A stretch of 64,000 nt of DNA from Streptomyces sp. NBC_01750 (GTDB lineage: Bacteria; Actinomycetota; Actinomycetes; Streptomycetales; Streptomycetaceae): NCBI RefSeq assembly GCF_035918095.1, contig NZ_CP109137.1, positions 5,272,001 through 5,336,000 of the forward strand. Reading direction: 5' to 3'. Positions 17,426 through 29,657 of this stretch are shown piece by piece. The position numbers and the translations under genes are program-made. The notes below the pieces were generated by a model. That model saw nothing but the letters and a program-made list of their open reading frames with translations, was not told the origin of the DNA and made no database searches. The number at the start of each line of letters is the position of its first letter. Position 1 is the stretch's first letter.

Positions 17426-19648
17426 GTGCAAACACAATCCACGGCGAATCGCCACGGCACGGAACCGGTGCAGACGCCCCAGGCGAGAGGCAACGGTTCC
17501 GACAACGGCGGTACCGAGCCGGGCAATACCGATCCGGGCCCCGCGCGTGCAGGTGGAGGGCGTCGCCCGTACAGGGGCAGCAACCATGCGGAGTTCGCCC
17601 CGAGTAACTGGAGTGTGCGTACCCAGCTGGTGGCTGTGGTGCTCATCCCGATCATCGTCACGCTCGTACTCGGCGGTCTGCGGATCGGCTCGGCCGTGCA
17701 GAACGCACAGGACGTCAACAACGTCCGCCAGCTCGTTCGTACCCTCGACAAGGGCACGGGGCTGTTGGAGGAGCTTGAGGACGAACGCGATCTCACCGCG
17801 CTCTACGTTGCGGCCGGGCGTAGGGGCGACACGAGCCGGCTGGACACTCAGCGCTCCCAGGTCGACGCGGCGCTCGCCCGGGTCCGTACCGAGGTCGCCC
17901 ATGTCCACCGCGGGACGAACCCCGTCCTGGCCACCCGGCTCGCGGTGCTCAACGCCTCTGGCGGGAAAGTGGCGTCACTGCGCGACACGGCAGCCCGCTC
18001 GAAAATGCGCTTGCTGCCCGTGGTCAACGCATACACGGAGTTGATCACCGAGCTCACCGACGCCCTTGACCTTCTCACGCCGGACATCGCCCACCAGACC
18101 CTTGCCGTGAGGGCCGGTGCGCTCGAGACCTTCGCACAGGCCACGGAGGCAGCCTCCCGGCAACGCGCGCTGCTCGGCGGGGTGCTGACCCAGGCACACT
18201 TCGATTCGAGCGAGGCCCAGGGCCTGACCCTCGCCAGCCGGCAGCAACAGGCGTTGATCGGCGAGTTCCGGTCCGACGCGCCGCCGGCCCAGCGTCAGTT
18301 CTACGAGCGCACCGTCACCGAAAGGGACGTCAACAAGGTTGAGATGCTCCAGAAGCAGGTGCTCGCCCGGCATGGCACCAGCCGCCTCCGCCTCGACGCC
18401 GGCGAGCGGTTCGACACCATGACGAGCAAGCTCGAGCTGATGCGCCTGGTCGAGAAGCGGCTCGTCGGATCGGTCGAAGACGAGAGCTCGCGCGAGCAGC
18501 ACCAGGCCGAGCGCTCAGTGTTCATCACCTCGCTCGTCGTGCTGCTGATCCTCCTGCTCACGTTCGGTGTGACGCACGTCGTCATGCAGTCGATTGTCGG
18601 CCCGCTGCACACCCTGCGCGCCTCCGCGCTCGATATCACGGAACGCCGCCTGCCCGAGGTGGTCCGGCTGTTGCGGGGCTCCGGCGACACGCAACTGGAG
18701 GCCATCAAGGTCGAGCCCGCGGGCATCAACTCGGTCGACGAGATCGGCCGTGTCGCCCAGGCGTTCGACGAAGTCCATCGCGACTCCGTACGGCTGACGT
18801 TCGAGCAAGCGCAACTGCGAGGCCGCATCAACGCGATGTTCGTCAACCTCTCGCAGCGCAGCCAGTACCTCGTGGAACGGCAGCTGGAGCTGATCGACCA
18901 TCTGGAGAACGGCGAGCAGGACCCCGACCTGCTCGCCAGCCTCTTCAAGATCGACCACCTGGCCACCCGCATGCGCCGCAATGGGGAAAACCTACTCGTC
19001 CTCGCGGGCGAGGAGGCGGGCCGCCGCTGGAGTGCCCCAGTCCGGCTCGTGGATGTCCTCCGGGCCGCCACCAGTGAGGTCGAGCAGTACCAGCGTGTGC
19101 AGCTACGCGGACTGGTGACCGCGGACGTCGACGGCCGGGCAGTGAACGACATCGTTCACCTCATCGCAGAGCTGCTGGAGAACGCGACCACGTTCTCCTC
19201 TCCGGACACCGAGGTGCTCGTCAGGAGCCAGCTGCTGTCCGGCGGCGGCGCGACGGTCGAAATCCAGGACAGCGGCATCGGCATGACCGCAAAGGACCTT
19301 GAGGAGGCCAACGACAGGCTCCTGAACCCGCCAGTCGTCGACGTCTCGGTGGCGCGGCGCATGGGTGTGTTCGTCGTCGGCCAGCTCTCCGCCCGCCACG
19401 GCATACGCGTCCAGCTCCGCAGTTCATCCACTCGCGGCATCACAGCAGTGGTCATGCTGCCCCAGAAGGTGGTCCGGGAACACGGAGATCACATGGATCC
19501 TCCCGGACTGTCAGCCAGGTACGACCCGGAAGGACGCCTCACCGGCTGGCGCAACTACGACACAACCGAGCAACTCGACGAGAGCACGCTGACCAAACGC
19601 GCGTACCGGACACGCCGTACCGGCACCCGCCTGGCCGGCAAGGAGTAA
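17426..19648 (+). CDS. Sensor histidine kinase with nitrate/nitrite-sensing domain (CvnA-like, orphan)
   Basis: The protein is 740 aa. A Gly/Pro-rich cytoplasmic N-terminus (1-60) precedes TM1 (about 68-86), an extracellular NIT domain (about 90-360), TM2 (about 365-387), a HAMP linker, a dimerisation helix with FKIDHLATRMRRNGENL (His at about 511) and an HATPase domain (about 560-690; LIAELLENATTFS, DSGIGM). This matches the kinase-like first gene of Streptomyces conservons. The usual conservon partners (roadblock GAP, DUF742, small GTPase) do not follow; the next gene is convergent. The GTG start has GAGGG 5 nt upstream. Confidence 0.9.
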   Translation: MQTQSTANRHGTEPVQTPQARGNGSDNGGTEPGNTDPGPARAGGGRRPYRGSNHAEFAPSNWSVRTQLVAVVLIPIIVTLVLGGLRIGSAVQNAQDVNNVRQLVRTLDKGTGLLEELEDERDLTALYVAAGRRGDTSRLDTQRSQVDAALARVRTEVAHVHRGTNPVLATRLAVLNASGGKVASLRDTAARSKMRLLPVVNAYTELITELTDALDLLTPDIAHQTLAVRAGALETFAQATEAASRQRALLGGVLTQAHFDSSEAQGLTLASRQQQALIGEFRSDAPPAQRQFYERTVTERDVNKVEMLQKQVLARHGTSRLRLDAGERFDTMTSKLELMRLVEKRLVGSVEDESSREQHQAERSVFITSLVVLLILLLTFGVTHVVMQSIVGPLHTLRASALDITERRLPEVVRLLRGSGDTQLEAIKVEPAGINSVDEIGRVAQAFDEVHRDSVRLTFEQAQLRGRINAMFVNLSQRSQYLVERQLELIDHLENGEQDPDLLASLFKIDHLATRMRRNGENLLVLAGEEAGRRWSAPVRLVDVLRAATSEVEQYQRVQLRGLVTADVDGRAVNDIVHLIAELLENATTFSSPDTEVLVRSQLLSGGGATVEIQDSGIGMTAKDLEEANDRLLNPPVVDVSVARRMGVFVVGQLSARHGIRVQLRSSSTRGITAVVMLPQKVVREHGDHMDPPGLSARYDPEGRLTGWRNYDTTEQLDESTLTKRAYRTRRTGTRLAGKE

Positions 19649-19748
19649 GGGCTACCGCGACCCTCTCCGCGCCATGGGGCCGTAACGCGGCACCGCGTCC
19701 TGGACACGTCCATGTCCGGTGACAGGCTCAACATTGAGGACGGGTTGC

Positions 19749-20303
19749 TCAACTCGGAGGCATGAAGAACTCCTTGGCCCGGGCGGTCGCGTCGCTGTCG
19801 TTCTCCACCTGACCCGGCCGGGTGCCGTTGCCGAGCAGGACGCCGCCGAAGTGCATGCCCATGAAGGCGGCGGTGTTGCGCAGGGTGCCGATGAGTGGCT
19901 CGGCCTTGTCGGCCGTGCTCGCGTACGAGGTCACACCCCAAAGCGTGCGCCCGGCCATCCGTGCCCTGAAGTCCGTACCCGGCACGCGCAGCCAGCCCGA
20001 CCAGTGGTCCAGATAGCGCTTGACCGATGTCGAGACGCTGTACCAGTACAGCGGCGACGCGATGACGAGGTCGGTCGCCTCCAGTGTGGCGTCCAGCAGC
20101 GTCGCGGCATGCCCGGTGGGTACGGGGTAACTGCCCTCGCCCTCGTGGCGCAGGTCCTCGAACTCGGGCAGTGGGAGCTCGGACAGCCGCAGCCAGATCT
20201 GCTCGGCCCCGGCGGGAAGCTGTTCGGCGGCCAGGCGGGCCAGCGTCTCGGTGTTGCCGCCGTTGCGGCTGCTGCCCAGCAGGAACAGGAACTTCCGGGT
20301 CAT
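19749..20303 (-). CDS. NAD(P)H-dependent FMN oxidoreductase, flavodoxin-like fold
   Basis: The protein is 184 aa from the ATG at 20303 (MTRKFLFLLGSSRNGGNTE), preceded by GAGGGG. The flavodoxin-type FMN phosphate loop GSSRNGGNTE lies at about 10-19, and SPLYWYSVS and a Trp-rich region follow as in NAD(P)H:FMN reductases and MdaB/WrbA relatives. It probably reduces quinones or other electrophiles in the cytoplasm. A perfect 17-bp inverted repeat 35 bp upstream suggests tight transcriptional control. An in-frame upstream ATG (20366) would lie inside that repeat and is rejected. Confidence 0.85.
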   Translation of the reverse strand: MTRKFLFLLGSSRNGGNTETLARLAAEQLPAGAEQIWLRLSELPLPEFEDLRHEGEGSYPVPTGHAATLLDATLEATDLVIASPLYWYSVSTSVKRYLDHWSGWLRVPGTDFRARMAGRTLWGVTSYASTADKAEPLIGTLRNTAAFMGMHFGGVLLGNGTRPGQVENDSDATARAKEFFMPPS

Positions 20304-20337
20304 GACTTTGTGCCCCTCGCGTGTGTACTCCAAAGAT

Positions 20338-20376
20338 GACTGCATGCGTGTGCAGTATATGCACACGCATGCAGTC
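20338..20376. promoter_or_regulatory. Perfect 17-bp inverted repeat before the FMN oxidoreductase gene
   Basis: GACTGCATGCGTGTGCA (20338-20354), spacer GTATA, then its exact reverse complement (20360-20376). It occupies the promoter region of the oxidoreductase gene and lies 28 bp past the stop codon of the peptidase gene on the same strand. There is no T-run on either side, which favours an operator over a terminator. Confidence 0.8.
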
Positions 20377-20403
20377 TGTGGGGGGTGGCGGTCTTGGGAC
20401 CTC

Positions 20404-22660
<2,257 letters not shown>

Positions 22661-22672
22661 CGAGGCCGCGCG

Positions 22673-23692
22673 TCAGGCGGTCGGTTCAGTCTGTGGCGCG
22701 AGAGCCGACGCGGGAGCCGGCGCGAGAGCCGGCGCGGGAGCCGATGACGGAGCGGCTGCGGCCGCCGCGGCCGCGCGCGCCGCAGCCGCGAGGCGCAGCG
22801 CTGCCTTCGTACGCCGAGCCGTCCGCAGCGCGTCCCACGTCAGACAGGTCAGCGCCAGCCACACCAGCGCGAAGCCCGCCCACCGCTCCGCGGGCATCGC
22901 CTCGTGGAAGTACAGGATCCCCAGCAGGAACTGGAAGACCGGGGCCAGATACTGCAGCAGCCCCAGCGTGGAGAGCGGCACCCGGATCGCCGCCGCGCCG
23001 AAGCAGACCAGCGGCGCGGCGGTCACCACGCCGGTCGCGGCCAGCAGCGCCGCATGGCCCGCGCCGTGGGCGCCGAAGGTGGCCGAGCCGTCCGCGCCGA
23101 GCCAGAGCAGAAAGCCCAGCGCCGGGAGGAACTGGATCGCGGTCTCCGCGGCCAGCGACTCGAGACCGCCGATGTTGACCTTCTTCTTGACCAGGCCGTA
23201 CGTGGCGAACGAGAACGCGAGCGTGAGCGAGATCCACGGCGGCTGTCCGTAGCCGATCGCCAGCACCAGCACCGCCGCGCAGCCCGTGGCGACCGCCGCC
23301 CACTGCATCGGGCGCAGCCGCTCCTTCAGCAGCAGTACACCCATCGCGATGGTGACCAGCGGGTTGATGAAGTAGCCGAGCGAGGCCTCGACGACATGGC
23401 CCGAGTTGACGGCCCAGATGTAGACGCCCCAGTTGACGGTGATGACCGCCGCCGCGACCGTGATGAGCCCCAGTTTCCGGGGCTGCCGTATCAGCTCACG
23501 GATCCAGCCCCACCGCTTCAGCGCCAGCAGCGCGATGCCGACGACGACCAGTGACCAGACCATCCGATGGGCGAGGATCTCCGCCGCCCCGGACGGCTTC
23601 AGCAGCGGCCAGAAGAGCGGGACCAGGCCCCACATCCCGTAGGCCCCGATCCCGTACAGCAGCCCCGCCCGCTGTTCGCCGTCCGCCTTCAC
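22673..23692 (-). CDS. rarD: EamA-family transporter RarD
   Basis: The protein is 339 aa from the GTG at 23692 (VKADGEQRAG), with GGGAGGG upstream. Ten hydrophobic segments in two EamA repeats fit the RarD group of drug/metabolite transporters (GLVPLFWPLL near the start, SLGYFINPLVTIAMGVLLLKE in the middle, LLQYLAPVFQFLLGI near the end). The substrate is not established. The C-terminal 45 residues are an Ala/Pro-rich tail with APAPAL/APAPAS repeats that is unusual for the family and probably a recent low-complexity expansion. Confidence 0.85.
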   Translation of the reverse strand: MKADGEQRAGLLYGIGAYGMWGLVPLFWPLLKPSGAAEILAHRMVWSLVVVGIALLALKRWGWIRELIRQPRKLGLITVAAAVITVNWGVYIWAVNSGHVVEASLGYFINPLVTIAMGVLLLKERLRPMQWAAVATGCAAVLVLAIGYGQPPWISLTLAFSFATYGLVKKKVNIGGLESLAAETAIQFLPALGFLLWLGADGSATFGAHGAGHAALLAATGVVTAAPLVCFGAAAIRVPLSTLGLLQYLAPVFQFLLGILYFHEAMPAERWAGFALVWLALTCLTWDALRTARRTKAALRLAAAARAAAAAAAAPSSAPAPALAPAPASALAPQTEPTA

Positions 23693-23986
23693 TGGCCCTC
23701 CCGCCCTGGGTGCATCACCTCGTCGAAGGTACGCGGCGCGGGGGCAGGCTGTCATGTCCGTATCGCCATACGGTCATGACGGATCTTGGTCCGCCGTACG
23801 GTGTCGTCCGGACGGTTCGGACCGTCGCGAGAGCCGCCGTGACCGGGTCGGCAAGCGCGGTCGTGGGACGGCCGGCCGTGCCAGGTCGCCCGTCGTGCGG
23901 GCCGGCAGGCCGCGCCCGAGGAGCCGGTCCGCCGGACGGAGCGGCGGACGGAGGAGGTCCTGGTGGCGCGCGCGGCGTACGACGAA

Positions 23987-24015
23987 GCCCGGACCTCCTG
24001 ACGGGAGATCCGGGC
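23987..24015 (-). terminator. Terminator of the korAB operon
   Basis: GCCCGGA-C-CTCC (23987-23998), loop TGACG, then GGAG-A-TCCGGGC (24004-24015), 25 bp beyond the korB stop codon. The rest of the 23693-24039 gap should hold the rarD promoter; I see nothing else in it. Confidence 0.7.
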
Positions 24016-24039
24016 CTCGGACAGGTGCGTGGTGGTGGG

Positions 24040-25081
<1,042 letters not shown>

Positions 25082-25089
<8 letters not shown>

Positions 25090-27022
25090 TGATGGCCTCC
25101 TTGAGAGCTTCTGCGAGCTGCTCGGCCTTGAACGGCATGCCGTTGACCTGGTTGTAGCTCTTCGCGTCGACCAGATACCTCGCCCGGATCAGGGTGGCGA
25201 GCTGGCCGAGGTTCATCTCGGGTACCACTACCTTCTGGTAACGCCCCAGCACCTCCCCGAGATTCCTCGGGAACGGGTTGAGGTGGCGCAGATGGGCCTG
25301 CGCGATGGGAAGGCCGGCGGTGCGCAGCCGGCGTACGGCGGCGGTGATCGGACCGTATGTCGAGCCCCAGCCCAGGACCAGTGTGGTCGCGCTGTGCGGG
25401 TCGTCGACCGCTACGTCGTCGACCTCGATGCCGTCGATCTTGGCCTGGCGGGTGCGGACCATGAAGTCGTGGTTGGCAGGGTCGTAGGAGATATTGCCGG
25501 TGCCGTCCTGCTTCTCGATACCGCCGACGCGGTGCTCGAGTCCTGGCGTCCCCGGAACCGCCCAGGGACGCGCAAGGGTCTGCGGATCACGCTTGTACGG
25601 CCAGAACACCTCCGTTCCGTCCGCCAGCTCGTGGTTGGGGCCGGTCGCGAACTGCACGCGCAGATCGGGGAGTTCGTCGATGTCGGGGATACGCCACGGC
25701 TCGGAGCCGTTGGCCAGGTAGCCGTCGCTCAGCAGCAGCACCGGGGTGCGGTAGGCGAGCGCGATCCGGGCCGCCTCGAGAGCGGCGTCGAAGCAGTCGC
25801 CGGGCGTACGGGGCGCGACGATCGGGACCGGTGCCTCGCCGTTGCGTCCGTACATCGCCTGCAGTAGATCGGCCTGCTCGGTCTTGGTGGGCAGACCGGT
25901 CGAGGGGCCGCCGCGCTGGATGTCCACGATCAGCAGCGGCAGCTCCAGGGAGACCGCCAGCCCGATGGTCTCCGACTTGAGCGCGACACCGGGGCCGGAG
26001 GTGGTGGTGACGCCGAGCGCGCCGCCGAAGGCCGCGCCCAGCGCCGCGCCGATGCCTGCGATCTCGTCCTCGGCCTGGAAGGTCCGTACGCCGAAATTCT
26101 TGTGCTTGGAGAGCTCGTGCAGGATGTCGGAGGCCGGGGTGATGGGGTACGAGCCCAGGTAGAGCGGCAGATCGGCCTGCTTGCTCGCGGCGATCAGCCC
26201 GTAGGAGAGGGCCAGGTTGCCGGAGATATTGCGGTAGGTGCCGGTGGGGAACGCCTTGCTCGCGGGCGCGACCTCGTAGGAGACGGCGAAGTCCTCGGTC
26301 GTCTCGCCGAAGTTCCAGCCTGCCCGGAACGCCGCGATGTTCGCCTCGGCGATCTGCGGCTTCTTGGCGAACTTGGTGCGCAGGAAGGTCTCGGTGCCCT
26401 CGGTCGGCCGGTGGTACATCCAGCTCAGGAGCCCCAGCGCGAACATGTTCTTGGAGCGCTCGGCCTCCTTGCGGGAGAGCCCGTGCTCCTTCAGCGCCTC
26501 GACGGTGAGCGTCGTCAGCGGCACCGGGTGGACGCGGTAGGCCTGCAGCGAGCCGTCGTCCAGGGGCGAGGTGTCGTAGCCGACCTTGGCCATCGCCCGC
26601 TTGGCGAACTCGTCGGTGTTGACGATGATCTCGCCGCCGCGCGGCACATCGGCGATGTTCGCCTTGAGGGCGGCGGGGTTCATGGCGACCAGCACGTTCG
26701 GCGCGTCGCCCGGGGTGAGGATGTCGTGGTCTGCGAAATGCAGCTGGAAGCTGGAGACGCCCGGGAGTGTTCCGGCAGGCGCCCGGATCTCGGCGGGGAA
26801 GTTCGGAAGCGTGGAGAGGTCGTTGCCGAACGACGCGGTCTCCGAGGTGAACCTGTCACCCGTGAGCTGCATACCGTCACCGGAGTCACCCGCGAAGCGG
26901 ATGATCACCCGATCCAGGCGGCGGACTTCCTTCTCGCCGGCGGGTCTGCGCTGCTCCCCGACGAGAGCCTCATCGGCCTCGTCATCGGCCTGCTCGGCTG
27001 GGCTACTGACCTGGCTGGTCAC
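25082..27022 (-). CDS. korA: 2-oxoacid:ferredoxin oxidoreductase, alpha (gamma-alpha fused) subunit
   Basis: The protein is 646 aa. An acidic N-terminus precedes the gamma domain (about 38-220, RFAGDSGDGMQLTGDRF), followed by the alpha pyrimidine-binding and central domains (about 250-646, with YPITPASDILHEL, FQAEDEIAGIGAALGAA and TTTSGPGVALKSE). The gamma-alpha fusion and absence of a ferredoxin-like domain are typical of actinobacterial KorA. The GTG start at 27022 has GGGAGG upstream. The gene order korAB, signalling genes, partial nuo operon suggests a shared role in low-potential electron flow. Confidence 0.94.
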
Positions 27023-27252
27023 TGAACTGGACCTCCCTCGAGGCGGCTGCTCGGGCCCGGCCGGCCCACCGGCCGTCCCAATGCCACCCTACGTCCGTAA
27101 GGGTGGCCTTCCCTGGACCGCTCATATGCCGGACGTCTTTTTGAGACGCACTGATGCCCTGGTTTGCCATGCTCCGCTCCGCCCCCCTGGTCCGTGTGTA
27201 AAGACGCTCCCTGTTCATTATTTGGTTCTGTGTCTGCCGTTCCACTCGATGT

Positions 27253-27267
27253 CTGACAGAGTGTCAG
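27253..27267. promoter_or_regulatory. Short palindrome between the response regulator gene and korA
   Basis: CTGACA-GAG-TGTCAG is a perfect 6-bp inverted repeat just past the response regulator stop codon, upstream of korA in a relatively A/T-rich 249-bp gap. It may be an operator for kor or part of a weak terminator. Confidence 0.4.
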
Positions 27268-27271
27268 TCAA

Positions 27272-27931
27272 TTAGGAGTTGAGGTAGGTCAGCACCGCCA
27301 GTACACGCCGATGATCCCCATTACTGGGGGAGAGTCCGAGCTTCAGGAAGATACTGCTGACGTGCTTCTCGACCGCGCCGTCGCTCACCACGAGCTGCTT
27401 GGCGACCGCGGAGTTCGTCCGGCCCTCGGCCATGAGACCGAGGACTTCACGCTCGCGCGGCGTGAGCCCGGTGAGCACATCCTGCTTACGACTGCGGCCC
27501 AGCAGCTGCGCCACGACCTCGGGGTCCAGCGCGGTGCCGCCCCGCGCCACCCGGACCACGGCGTCCACGAACTCACGGACCTCGGCGACCCGGTCCTTGA
27601 GCAGATAGCCCACGCCGCGGCTGCTGCTCGCGAGCAGCTCGGTGGCGTACTGCTCCTCTACGTACTGCGAAAGGACCAGCACCCCGATCCCGGGGTGGTC
27701 CTTGCGCAGCCGCACCGCCGCCCGTACGCCCTCATCCGTATGAGTGGGCGGCATCCGCACATCCGCGACCACCACATCCGGCAGCGCGTCCTGCGCGGCC
27801 AGGTCACCGACCGTCTTGAGCAGCGCTTCCGCGTCCCCCACGCCGGCCACGACATCGTGCCCGCGGTCGGTCAGCAGCCGGGTCAGGCCCTCCCGAAGCA
27901 GCACTGAATCCTCGGCGATGACGACCCGCAC
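27272..27931 (-). CDS. NarL/LuxR-family response regulator
   Basis: The protein is 219 aa from the GTG at 27931, chosen because GGAGG lies 5 nt upstream; a GTG four codons earlier (27943) is possible. The receiver domain (1-120) has the acidic pair (AEDS), the phospho-Asp in VVVADVRMPP and the conserved Lys in YLLKDR. A LuxR-type helix-turn-helix follows (about 150-215, LTPREREVLGLMAEGRTNSAVAKQ split around the recognition helix). It is the only regulator for two kinases encoded just upstream. Confidence 0.92.
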   Translation of the reverse strand: MRVVIAEDSVLLREGLTRLLTDRGHDVVAGVGDAEALLKTVGDLAAQDALPDVVVADVRMPPTHTDEGVRAAVRLRKDHPGIGVLVLSQYVEEQYATELLASSSRGVGYLLKDRVAEVREFVDAVVRVARGGTALDPEVVAQLLGRSRKQDVLTGLTPREREVLGLMAEGRTNSAVAKQLVVSDGAVEKHVSSIFLKLGLSPSNGDHRRVLAVLTYLNS

Positions 27932-28117
27932 TCTGTCCTCCACGACCCTGAAGCCCCCATGTCGATCCGCTTCCCACCCCTGCGCCCTCCAGCATCCCAG
28001 TATCCGGACCGGACCGCGCCCAGGCTCGGGGAATCGACGGGATTGGGGGCTTGCTGGGCGTGTCCGGGGGCGTTTTTGTGGGGTGGGTGCGGTTCAGTTT
28101 CATGGGGCGGGGGCGGT

Positions 28118-29464
28118 TCAGCCGCGCCAGGGAAGCTCGGCCGTCACGGTCGTCGGGCCGCCGGCCGGTGAGTCAACGGCCAGGATTCCGTCCACCGCGT
28201 CGAGCCGCTCCGCCAGACCCGCGAGGCCGCTGCCGGCCGAGGTGTCCGCGCCGCCCCGGCCGTCGTCCGTGACCTGCAGCATCAGCCGGTCCTGGGAGCG
28301 CCAGACATCCACCGTGGCACGGGCTGCCTGCGCATGCTTGCTGACGTTCTGCAGCAGCTCGGACACGGTGAAGTAGGCGATTCCCTCGATGGCGGGAGCC
28401 GGCCTGGCGGGCAGCTCCACCTCCACGCTCACCGGGACGGTGCAGCGCGAGGCGACGGAGGAGAGCGCTGCGTCCAGTCCGCGGTCGGTCAGTACGGCGG
28501 GATGGATGCCGCGGGCCAGATCGCGCAGCTCCTGGAGCGCCACCTTCACCTCGCCGTGCGCCTCGTCCACCATGCGGGCGGCCGCGTCGGGATCCTCGAG
28601 CAGCTTCTCCTTGGCGAGACCGAGGTCCATGGCGAGTGCGACCAGGCGGGCCTGCGCGCCGTCGTGAAGATCGCGTTCGATACGGCGCAGATCGGCGGCC
28701 GCCGTGTCGACGACCACGCCGCGGTCCGACTCCAGCTCGACGACGCGCGTGTCGAGCCTGGAGGGCCCGAGGAGCCCGGCGACCATCACTCGGTCCACGG
28801 CGGCCAGACCGCGAACCAGCCAGGGGGTCGCGAGGACGAGGACCAGGCCGACCACGGTGATGGCGCCGATCTCGAAGGGTGTGTCGAGGTACAGCTGGTT
28901 TCCGTGACTGTCGCCGTAGATCGAGATGCCCGGCTCGTCGAGGTAGCGCGGGAAGACCCACCCCCACAGCGGATACGTCAGCAGAGCCAAGCCGTTGACC
29001 CAGAAGACCGTCGCGACGACGAAGGCGAAGATCGCCCACGGGAAGTGCAGCACCGCATAGAGCAGGTGGCGCCAGGACGCCCCGCTCTTGAGGACGGCGC
29101 CGACCCAGGACATCAGCCCATGCGTACGGGCGCGCACCGGAGCGGGGTCGCCGACATCGAGGTCCAGCAGGCCCCGGGCCCGGGCCCGCTCCACCGCGCC
29201 GAGACCGCGGAGGCCGGCCAGACCGGCGGCCAGCACCGGGATGCCGAGGAAGGTGATGAGCAGCCCGGCGCCGAGCGAAACGGTCGCGATGGCGAAGGTG
29301 AAGAACACGATGCTCATCGGGAGGCTCAGCAGCAGATAGCCGAACTCGCGCCAGGTACGGCCCTCCAGCGGCGCGCGCAGCGCCGGAGGGAGGAAGTGGT
29401 CCCGGGGCTCCGGTCGGTAATCCGTGGCCATCGAAGTCGTCCGTTCTGCGCTGCGGGCTGTCAT
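28118..29464 (-). CDS. Sensor histidine kinase (HisKA_3 type), paralogue 1
   Basis: The protein is 448 aa. About four membrane segments lie in the N-terminal half in a sensor domain (FGYLLLSLPMSIVFFTFAIA and following), then HisKA_3 with RRIERDLHDGAQARLVA (phospho-His), then an HATPase domain (SELLQNVSKHAQ, DDGRGGADTSAGSGLAGL). An in-frame ATG 11 codons in (MATDYRPEP) could be the true start. It resembles the kinase at 29658-30842 along its whole length but has a longer loop near 180-200 (GISIYGDSHGNQLYLDTPFE), which may change what it senses. Confidence 0.9.
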   Translation of the reverse strand: MTARSAERTTSMATDYRPEPRDHFLPPALRAPLEGRTWREFGYLLLSLPMSIVFFTFAIATVSLGAGLLITFLGIPVLAAGLAGLRGLGAVERARARGLLDLDVGDPAPVRARTHGLMSWVGAVLKSGASWRHLLYAVLHFPWAIFAFVVATVFWVNGLALLTYPLWGWVFPRYLDEPGISIYGDSHGNQLYLDTPFEIGAITVVGLVLVLATPWLVRGLAAVDRVMVAGLLGPSRLDTRVVELESDRGVVVDTAAADLRRIERDLHDGAQARLVALAMDLGLAKEKLLEDPDAAARMVDEAHGEVKVALQELRDLARGIHPAVLTDRGLDAALSSVASRCTVPVSVEVELPARPAPAIEGIAYFTVSELLQNVSKHAQAARATVDVWRSQDRLMLQVTDDGRGGADTSAGSGLAGLAERLDAVDGILAVDSPAGGPTTVTAELPWRG

Positions 29465-29657
29465 GACTCAAGACTGCTGGGGGCGCGGGCCGCACACCAT
29501 GAGGGCGGTTACCGTCTTGAGGCGGGGGTTTTCCCCACCATGGGGGCGCCTTGTGGCCCTCTTCGGAGTGCGGGGCGCGGGCTGCCGGACGCGTCGGGGC
29601 GGGGTGTTAGGGCGCGGGCTGGCGGACATCGCAGCGCGGGCTGCGGCACGCGAGGTG

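Noticed and set aside
17401..17607. ATG at 17401 as the start of the histidine kinase
   Set aside because: It is in a different frame from the kinase; the GTG at 17426 is in frame and has a ribosome binding site.
22683..22750. GCGGGAGCCGGCGCGAGAGC-type repeats near the end of rarD
   Set aside because: They encode the Ala/Pro tail of RarD in frame; no separate element is needed to explain them.
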